From the NCBI GenBank assembly GCA_946007445.1, contig CAMGAL010000137.1, forward strand, positions 1-6,142: a stretch of 6,142 nt of DNA. The letters are read 5' to 3'. Each line of letters begins with the position of its first letter. Positions within the stretch are counted from its first letter, which is position 1. Positions 1 through 4,704 of the stretch are shown piece by piece. Source of the DNA: an uncultured Mediterranea sp. (GTDB taxonomy: Bacteria; Bacteroidota; Bacteroidia; Bacteroidales; Bacteroidaceae). The notes beneath the pieces are model-generated. The model saw only the letters and a list, made by a program, of their open reading frames with translations, made no database searches and had not been told where the DNA came from. Both the position numbers and the translations under genes were made by a program.

Positions 1-37
1 GATTTATATAGATATAGATTCTTTCTCTCTCTTAGGC

Positions 38-62
38 GACGCTGAACGTTTCGTTCACCGTC
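38..62. repeat. Short imperfect hairpin in the left intergenic region
   Basis: TGAACG (43-48) pairs with CGTTCA (52-57) around a TTT loop. After one C-C mismatch, GACG (38-41) continues the stem with CGTC (59-62), giving ten paired positions. No run of T follows, so it is not a classical intrinsic terminator. It could be the end of a transcript entering from the left or a part of the repeat that starts at 73. The bases before it (1-37) are AT- and pyrimidine-rich, with a small ATAGAT doublet at 8-19, and show no gene. Confidence 0.45.
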
Positions 63-72
63 CCAAATTGAA

Positions 73-125
73 AACTGATAACTGATAATTGATAACTGAT
101 AACTGATACAACTGATACACTTGAT
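73..125. repeat. Heptamer tandem array, AACTGAT units (left arm)
   Basis: Five exact copies of AACTGAT begin at 73, 80, 94, 101 and 110. A one-base variant (AATTGAT) sits at 87, and a decayed copy (ACTTGAT) ends at 125. A two-base slip precedes the copy at 110. Read as GATAACT, the unit is nearly the reverse complement of the CTGTTAT array at 141-175, so the two arrays form the arms of a large imperfect inverted repeat. No protein is encoded here. Confidence 0.85.
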
Positions 126-140
126 ACCGCAAAAACAAAA

Positions 141-175
141 CTGTTATCTGTTATCTGTTATCTGTTATCTGTTAT
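141..175. repeat. Heptamer tandem array, CTGTTAT units (right arm)
   Basis: Five uninterrupted copies of CTGTTAT run from 141 to 175. The reverse complement is an ATAACAG array that matches the array at 73-125 at about six of every seven positions. The constant mismatch would be a T-T (U-U) opposition once per unit. A transcript through both arrays could fold into a long, regularly bulged stem closed by an A-rich loop (about 126-140). It lies upstream of the receptor promoter, so it is probably not part of the receptor mRNA. It may instead belong to the end of an upstream transcript. Confidence 0.85.
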
Positions 176-220
176 TAACTGACGAATTTCACAAATTAAT
201 GGCTTTGTAACAGGTAGGGC

Positions 221-251
221 TTGCATACGTGTATTAAATTTAGTATCTTTG
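221..251 (+). promoter_or_regulatory. Bacteroidetes-type promoter for the TonB-dependent receptor
   Basis: TATCTTTG (244-251) fits the -7 consensus TAnnTTTG of the Bacteroidetes primary sigma factor. TTGC (221-224) lies 19 bases upstream, at the expected place of the -33 element. Transcription would start near 258, leaving a leader of roughly 44 bases before the ATG at 302. The match is by eye and no start site has been mapped. Confidence 0.7.
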
Positions 252-301
252 CACCGAATTTAAGAAAATAAACTTAGTTATTATTAAAAACTCAAGGTAT
301 T

Positions 302-2968
302 ATGTTAAAAGGAAAACAGATTCTGCTGACGCTGCTGCGGTTGACAACGGTGGTGCTCGGCATGAGTGCACAGGTCACCACGGCCACCCTCTCCGGTCGC
401 GTGACAGACGCTACGAATGAACCCGTCATCGGTGCTACGGTGCAGGCCGTTCACGAGCCTTCGGGTTCGAACTACGGTGTGATTACCAACATGGATGGCC
501 GCTACACCATTCAGGGTATGCGTACCGGCGGTCCCTACAAGGTGACTATCTCTTACGTGGGCTATCAGACCGCTATCCATCAGGACATTACCCTGCAGCT
601 GGGTGAGGTGTTCCAGCTGGAGACCAAGCTGAACGAATCTTCGGAGATTCTGAGCGAAGTGGTGGTTACGGCCAACCGCTCGAAGTTCACCACGGCCAAG
701 ACCGGCGCCACCACCAACGTGTCGCAGCAGCAGATGCTGGCTATGCCTACCATCAACCGCAGCATCAGCGACATGGCCCGCCTCTCGCCCTATGCCAACG
801 GCATGAGCTTTGCCGGTGGCGACGGTCGCTCGACCAACTTCACTATCGACGGTGCCAACTTCAACAACAACTTCGGCCTCTCGTCCGACCTGCCCGGTGG
901 CGGCAACCCCGTGTCGCTGGATGCCATCGAGGAGGTGCAGGTAGTGATTGCCCCCTTCGACGTGCGTCAGACCAACTTCATCGGCGGCGGCATCAACGCC
1001 ATCACCAAGAGTGGTACGAACACCTTCAAGGGTACGGCCTACACCTACTACCGCAACCAGGACATGCGCGGTAACCGCATCGACGGCAAGGATCTGGGCG
1101 GCCGCTCCGACGAGTCGAAGACTACCTACGGATTCACCCTGGGTGGCCCCATCATCAAGAACAAGCTCTTCTTCTTCGTCAACTATGAGAAGGAAAAGAC
1201 CCCGAGCGAGGTCATCAAGTATCGTGCCCGTCAGGAGGGCGAGGCTGTGGGCGGCATGGTGTCGCGCACGCTGGCCAGCGACCTGCAGCGCGTGTCCGAC
1301 CACCTGAAGCAGAAGTATGGCTATGACACCGGTTCCTTCACCAGCTTCCCCGGCGACGGTGAGAATCAGAAGATTCTGGCCCGCATAGACTGGAACATCA
1401 CCGACCGTCACCGCCTGAGCCTGCGCTACAACAAGACGGAGAACACCACCTGGTATGAGCCCAACGGCAATTCATTTGATGGTGATTCTAGTGGCCGCTT
1501 GTACGGAACTACACGTGTAGGCCCCAAGTCGATGTCGTATGCCAACTCCATGTACTCCATGGACAACAACGTGGAGTCCATCTCGGCCGACCTGCACAGC
1601 CGCTTCACCGACCAGATGAGCAACCAGCTGCTCTTCACCTACACCAGCATCGAGGACATCCGCGGCAGCAACTCGTCCGTCTTCCCTTTCATCGACATCA
1701 TGGCCGGTAAGGACGCTGACGGCAACCAGATCATGGAGCCCTACATCAGCGCCGGCTACGAGCTGTTCACCTACAACAACGGTGTGCACAACAAGATTAC
1801 CACCATCACCGACAACTTCACCTACTACCTGGGCAAGCACAAGTTGACGGCCGGCATCAGCTACGAGCATCAGTTTGCCAACAACGCCTACATGCGTAAT
1901 GGTACGGCCTACTACCGCTACAACAGCATCGACGACTTCCTGAGCGGTGCTGCACCTGAAACGTTTGCCATCACCTACGGCTTCAACGGCAACAAGAACC
2001 CCAATGCACAGGTGACCTTCAACCAGCTGGGCCTCTATGCCCAGGACGAGTGGGACGTGACCCCTCGCGTGAAGCTGAGCTACGGCGTGCGCTTCGACAA
2101 CCTCATGTTTGACGACAAGGACATTGCCCGCAACAACGCCATCTATGACCTGGACTTCGACGGCCGCCACATCGACACCGGCAAGTGGGCCGACTCCGGC
2201 TTCCGCATCTCTCCCCGCGTGGGCTTCACCTGGGACGTGCTGGGCGACAAGACGCTGAAGGTGCGTGGAGGTACGGGCGTCTTCATGGGTCGCATCCCCT
2301 TGGTGTTCTTCACCAACATGCCCACCAACGCCAACCTGGTGCAGAACAGCGTTTCGTTTAAGACTGTTTATAAGAACGGTACAGTTATTAGCCGCGACGG
2401 CCGCCTCGACCAGCTGGCCGGTGGCATGATAACCAACGTGGACGAGATTATCCAGAAGTTCAACCTGCCCACCACCATCGAGAAGCATGTGGCCGGCAAA
2501 AAGATTGCCGGCATTGCCGACGACTTCAAGATGCCGCAGGTATGGAAGAGCTCGCTGGCCGTGGACTACCAGCTGCCCGTATCGTTCCCCTTCACCGTGA
2601 CGGGTGAGTTCATGTACATGAAGAACGTGAATGCCGTCGTGATGAACAACATCAACATCAAGAACCCCGAGCAGAACGGCTGGGACCGCTTCAACGGTGC
2701 CGACAACCGCTACATCTATCCCTCGGACTATGCCTACGTGAAGGGTACCAACGCCGTCCTCCTCGACAACACCTCGAAGGGTTGGGGCTACACGGCCAAC
2801 ATCACCCTCAACGCCCAGCCCACTAAGGACCTGAGCCTGATGGCCGCCTACACCCACACCGAGTCGAAGGAGGTGTCTGGTATGCCGGGCAGTGACCCCG
2901 TTTCGGCCTGGACCGTTCTGATCACCGTAATTGGTCCCAACTACTGTGGATTGCAGCGCTCTCGCTAA
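302..2968 (+). CDS. TonB-dependent outer-membrane receptor (Oar-like), N-terminal 888 residues, ended by a premature stop
   Basis: The product is an outer-membrane receptor expected to take up a ligand using TonB/ExbBD energy; the ligand cannot be told. Residues 1 to about 23 look like a signal peptide (basic start, hydrophobic stretch, likely cleavage near GMSA-Q). Residues 28-110 form a carboxypeptidase-regulatory-like beta-sandwich (SGRVTDATNEPVIGATV, DGRYTIQGM, SYVGYQ). A TonB-box-like segment follows (LSEVVVTAN, 117-125), then a plug domain to about 238 (FTIDGANFNN, DAIEEVQVV, GGGINAITKSGTN). The rest is beta-barrel with alternating aromatic strands and Asn/Gly-rich loops. The motifs fit Oar-like receptors rather than SusC, and no SusD gene follows. 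The ATG at 302 is supported by the signal peptide and a promoter about 50 bases upstream; AAGG at 294-297 is at most a weak ribosome site. The frame stops at TAA 2966-2968, yet the same frame continues the barrel to 3592. Without those final strands the barrel should not fold or insert. Confidence 0.88.
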   Translation: MLKGKQILLTLLRLTTVVLGMSAQVTTATLSGRVTDATNEPVIGATVQAVHEPSGSNYGVITNMDGRYTIQGMRTGGPYKVTISYVGYQTAIHQDITLQLGEVFQLETKLNESSEILSEVVVTANRSKFTTAKTGATTNVSQQQMLAMPTINRSISDMARLSPYANGMSFAGGDGRSTNFTIDGANFNNNFGLSSDLPGGGNPVSLDAIEEVQVVIAPFDVRQTNFIGGGINAITKSGTNTFKGTAYTYYRNQDMRGNRIDGKDLGGRSDESKTTYGFTLGGPIIKNKLFFFVNYEKEKTPSEVIKYRARQEGEAVGGMVSRTLASDLQRVSDHLKQKYGYDTGSFTSFPGDGENQKILARIDWNITDRHRLSLRYNKTENTTWYEPNGNSFDGDSSGRLYGTTRVGPKSMSYANSMYSMDNNVESISADLHSRFTDQMSNQLLFTYTSIEDIRGSNSSVFPFIDIMAGKDADGNQIMEPYISAGYELFTYNNGVHNKITTITDNFTYYLGKHKLTAGISYEHQFANNAYMRNGTAYYRYNSIDDFLSGAAPETFAITYGFNGNKNPNAQVTFNQLGLYAQDEWDVTPRVKLSYGVRFDNLMFDDKDIARNNAIYDLDFDGRHIDTGKWADSGFRISPRVGFTWDVLGDKTLKVRGGTGVFMGRIPLVFFTNMPTNANLVQNSVSFKTVYKNGTVISRDGRLDQLAGGMITNVDEIIQKFNLPTTIEKHVAGKKIAGIADDFKMPQVWKSSLAVDYQLPVSFPFTVTGEFMYMKNVNAVVMNNINIKNPEQNGWDRFNGADNRYIYPSDYAYVKGTNAVLLDNTSKGWGYTANITLNAQPTKDLSLMAAYTHTESKEVSGMPGSDPVSAWTVLITVIGPNYCGLQRSR
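2966..2968 (+). other. In-frame premature stop (TAA) inside the receptor gene
   Basis: This TAA is codon 889 of the frame opened at 302. The frame downstream is the same one (302 and 2972 agree modulo 3, and 302-3592 is exactly 1,097 codons including the final stop) and encodes further barrel sequence. A single base change, for example TAC (Tyr) to TAA, is enough to explain it. It could be a true nonsense mutation, a sequencing or assembly error, or, less likely, a readthrough site. Confidence 0.85.
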
Positions 2969-2971
2969 GTC

Positions 2972-3592
2972 GTGCGAGACAAGGTGATTCCGGAGATCAA
3001 GTACAACGTGCCCTTCACCCACAAGGGTGTGCTGCGCGGCACTCGCCTGAGCCTCTTCTATAGCGGCTCTTCCTACAGCGGCTACAGCTACTGCTACACC
3101 AACGACATGAACGGCGACGGCCTGAGCAACGACTTGATGTACATCCCCCGCAACGACAACGAAATCAAGTTCAAGACGGATGCCGACCGCATGGCCTTCT
3201 GGAAGTTTGTGGAGCAAGATGACTATCTGAAGAACCACAAGGGCGAGTATGCCGAGGCCTACGCTGCCCGCGCTCCTTGGGTTCACCGCTTCGACTTCCG
3301 CTGGCTGGAAGACTTCGAGTTCAAGGTGGGTGCCACGAAGCACTGCTTCCAGCTGAGCTTCGACATCCTGAATGTGGGCAACATGCTCAACTCCAAGTGG
3401 GGTGTAGGCAAGACCACCAACCCCAGCAACGGCGGCCGCATCCTGAAGTACGAGGGCAAGGACGACAAGAACACCCCCATCTTCTCGATGTATAAGGTGA
3501 ACGGTGAATATCCCACTAAGACCTACGAGACCTATCAGGACTACAGCCAGTGCTGGAAGTTGCAGGTGGGTATCCGTTATATCTTTAATTGA
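2972..3592 (+). CDS. C-terminal part of the interrupted TonB-dependent receptor (fragment)
   Basis: These 206 codons are the missing end of the receptor barrel, in the same frame as the upstream gene and separated from it by the TAA and one more codon. The nominal GTG start at 2972 is only the first possible start codon after the stop. There is no signal peptide or ribosome binding site, so this is a fragment, not a separate gene. Recognisable barrel features include LRGTRLSLFYSGSSYSGYSY, a DMNGDGLSND loop (3104-3133) followed by DLMYIP, and a C-terminal strand ending WKLQVGIRYIFN. That closing aromatic strand is what outer-membrane barrels need for recognition by the BAM machinery. Read through the stop, the whole protein is about 1,096 residues, a normal length for Oar-like receptors. 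If the TAA is a sequence error, merge this with the gene at 302. Confidence 0.8.
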   Translation: MRDKVIPEIKYNVPFTHKGVLRGTRLSLFYSGSSYSGYSYCYTNDMNGDGLSNDLMYIPRNDNEIKFKTDADRMAFWKFVEQDDYLKNHKGEYAEAYAARAPWVHRFDFRWLEDFEFKVGATKHCFQLSFDILNVGNMLNSKWGVGKTTNPSNGGRILKYEGKDDKNTPIFSMYKVNGEYPTKTYETYQDYSQCWKLQVGIRYIFN

Positions 3593-3694
3593 TTGTTTTT
3601 TATTAAGGAGATAAGGAGATAAGGAGTTAGGGAGTTAGAGGAGTTAAGGAGTTAGAGGAGTTATCACTCCGCTACGCTCCGTTAGGAGTTATCG

Positions 3695-3796
3695 CAGGCT
3701 TCGCCTGCTCAGTCAATAGTCTTAGTATTGGCTTTAACTCCTAGGCCCGACAGGGCCGATAACTCCTTTACCTCCTTAACTCCTTTTTCATACTTT
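3695..3796. repeat. Tandem duplication, copy A (102 bases)
   Basis: Copy A begins with the CAGGCTTCGCCTG hairpin and continues through TCAATAGTC, TTTAACTCCTA, the GGCCC-GACA-GGGCC hairpin and GATAACTCCTTTACCTCC. Copy B follows at once. The second half (from about 3734) is almost identical between copies. The part between the two hairpins (about 3709-3733) differs at several positions. Copy A also contains GTCAATA (3712-3718) facing TATTGGC (3726-3732), which can pair with a G-T wobble. Confidence 0.85.
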
Positions 3797-3890
3797 CAGG
3801 CTTCGCCTGCTAAGCCAATAGTCAGAGTATCGACTTTAACTCCTAGGCCCGACAGGGCCGATAACTCCTTTACCTCCTTTAACTCCTTTT
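3797..3890. repeat. Tandem duplication, copy B
   Basis: Copy B repeats copy A with a shift of 102 bases (the hairpins at 3695 and 3744 recur at 3797 and 3846). It has one extra T in the CTCC-rich tail and then merges into further CTCC units to 3913. Substitutions between the two hairpins weaken the GCCAATA/TATCGAC pairing compared with copy A. Confidence 0.85.
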
Positions 3891-3921
3891 CTCCTTACCT
3901 CCTTTAACTCCTTCTATCGCA

Positions 3922-3960
3922 TTTCGTCACACAAATGTAACCCCCAACCTTGCGACGAAA
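3922..3960. promoter_or_regulatory. Inverted repeat over the regulator promoter (possible operator)
   Basis: TTTCGTC (3922-3928) and GACGAAA (3954-3960) are perfect inverted copies separated by 25 bases. The right arm begins just after the proposed -33 element. The centres lie about 32 bases apart, near three helical turns, which would allow a dimer or loop-forming protein to bind. It is short enough to be chance, and the binding protein is unknown. Confidence 0.25.
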
Positions 3961-3982
3961 CAAAAATAAAAACGTAACTTTG
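3950..3982 (+). promoter_or_regulatory. Bacteroidetes-type promoter for the two-component operon
   Basis: TAACTTTG (3975-3982) fits the -7 consensus TAnnTTTG, and TTGC (3950-3953) lies 21 bases upstream as the -33 element. The predicted start is near 3989, giving a leader of only about 23 bases that contains the ribosome binding site. It lies outside the repeat, so the regulator and kinase are probably transcribed independently of the receptor gene. Confidence 0.7.
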
Positions 3983-3998
3983 CCACAACTAAATCAAT

Positions 3999-4007
3999 AA
4001 GGGGAGG
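3999..4007 (+). promoter_or_regulatory. Purine-rich ribosome binding site of the response regulator
   Basis: AAGGGGAGG ends four bases before the ATG at 4012. Such a strong Shine-Dalgarno-like tract is uncommon in Bacteroidales, where most genes lack one. It supports this start over later ones. Confidence 0.6.
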
Positions 4008-4011
4008 TACG

Positions 4012-4704
4012 ATGAACGAATACCATATTTTAGTCGTGGACGACGAGGAGGACCTCTGCGAAATCCTGCAGTTCAACTTGGAGAATGAGGGCTATGTGGT
4101 CGATACGGCCAACTCGGCCGAAGAGGCTCTGCAGCTCGACCTGAGCCGCTATCAGTTGCTGCTACTCGATGTGATGATGGGCGAAATATCCGGATTCAAG
4201 TTGGCCAGTATGCTGAAGAAGGAGAAAGCCACCGCTCAGATACCTATTATATTTATCACCGCCAAAGACACTGAAAACGACACCGTGACGGGGCTGAACA
4301 TCGGAGCCGACGACTACATCTCCAAACCCTTCTCCCTGCGCGAAGTGATAGCCCGAGTCAAGGCCGTGCTGCGACGCACCGGCGAGGTGCAGCAGAAGGA
4401 GAAGGCGGGCGAGCAAATCGCCTTCCGCACCCTGACGCTCGACACCGGTCGCAAGCTGGTGAGCATTGACGGCGCCGAGGTGCCGCTCACCAAGAAGGAG
4501 TTTGAGATACTCCGCCTCTTCCTGCTCAACCGCGGACGGGTATTCTCGCGCGAGGAGATACTCGAGAAGGTGTGGAGCGACGAGGTCTATGTGCTGGACC
4601 GCACCATCGACGTCAACATCACCCGCCTGCGCAAGAAGATTGGCGAATATGGCAAGTGCATCGTAACACGACTGGGCTATGGGTATTGTTTCGAAGATAA
4701 GTAA
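4012..4704 (+). CDS. OmpR/PhoB-family response regulator
   Basis: This is the DNA-binding half of a two-component system, 230 residues, the usual size for the family. The receiver domain (about 4-120) has the acidic pair Asp10-Asp11, the phospho-acceptor Asp53 in LLLDVMM, Thr83 in FITAK, Tyr102 and the invariant Lys105 in SKPF. The usual Pro after the acceptor loop (DxMMP) is Gly57 here. The linker is Gln/Lys/Glu-rich (125-134). The winged-helix domain (about 136-228) shows LTKKEFEIL, the recognition helix around RTIDVNITRLRKK (197-209) and the wing IVTRLGYGYCFE. Phosphorylation should promote dimer formation and binding to direct repeats at target promoters. The start is fixed by the ribosome site and by the family N-terminus. 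It overlaps the kinase gene downstream, its likely partner. The targets are not visible; the kinase suggests a PhoB/PhoP-like relation, but I would not assign a name. Confidence 0.93.
   Translation: MNEYHILVVDDEEDLCEILQFNLENEGYVVDTANSAEEALQLDLSRYQLLLLDVMMGEISGFKLASMLKKEKATAQIPIIFITAKDTENDTVTGLNIGADDYISKPFSLREVIARVKAVLRRTGEVQQKEKAGEQIAFRTLTLDTGRKLVSIDGAEVPLTKKEFEILRLFLLNRGRVFSREEILEKVWSDEVYVLDRTIDVNITRLRKKIGEYGKCIVTRLGYGYCFEDK

Larger units (their letters stand above)
3603..3913. repeat. Complex intergenic repeat: GGAG-rich arm, hairpins, CTCC-rich arm
   Basis: The stretch between the receptor and the regulator gene holds no protein gene. Bases 3603-3663 repeat short purine-rich units (AAGGAGATA, AGGAGTTA). 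Bases 3861-3913 carry their pyrimidine-rich counterparts (TAACTCCTTT, TACCTCCTTT), so the ends form a long imperfect inverted repeat. Between them sit small hairpins: GGAGT/ACTCC (3657-3670), which competes with ACTCC/GGAGT (3666-3689); GCAGGC-TTC-GCCTGC (3694-3708); GGCCC-GACA-GGGCC (3744-3757); and copies of the last two at 3797-3809 and 3846-3859. GAGTTATC or GATAACTC often borders them. It follows the receptor stop directly, so it may act as a transcription end or mRNA-stabilising structure. No transposase or attachment site is visible. Confidence 0.8.

Noticed and set aside
73..175. Possible CRISPR array in the heptamer repeats
   Set aside because: Units are 7 bases with no unique spacers, and the second array is in inverse orientation. 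This is not a CRISPR layout.
305..1411. Minus-strand frame opposite the receptor N-terminus
   Set aside because: It has the same shadow composition and no start signals. The + strand has a signal peptide and plug domain here.
2893..2992. Frameshift in the receptor gene
   Set aside because: The frames before and after the stop are identical and 302-3592 is a whole number of codons. One substitution explains the break.
1472..3343. Long open frame on the minus strand opposite the receptor gene
   Set aside because: Its translation is low-complexity, rich in Val, His, Gly and Ala, the usual shadow of a GC-rich gene. It has no promoter or domain, and the + strand carries clear receptor motifs.
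302..3592. SusC-type receptor of a polysaccharide utilisation locus
   Set aside because: The plug motifs are Oar-like, no SusD gene follows, and the next genes are a response regulator and kinase rather than glycan enzymes.
3593..3610. Intrinsic terminator right after the receptor stop
   Set aside because: A T-run (3595-3600) is present but no GC-rich stem comes directly before it, so it does not meet the usual pattern. The hairpins further on lack a following T-run of clear quality.
3603..3913. Possible insertion sequence or integrated element remnant
   Set aside because: There is no transposase reading frame, no clean terminal inverted repeat and no target duplication; only short repeated units and hairpins.
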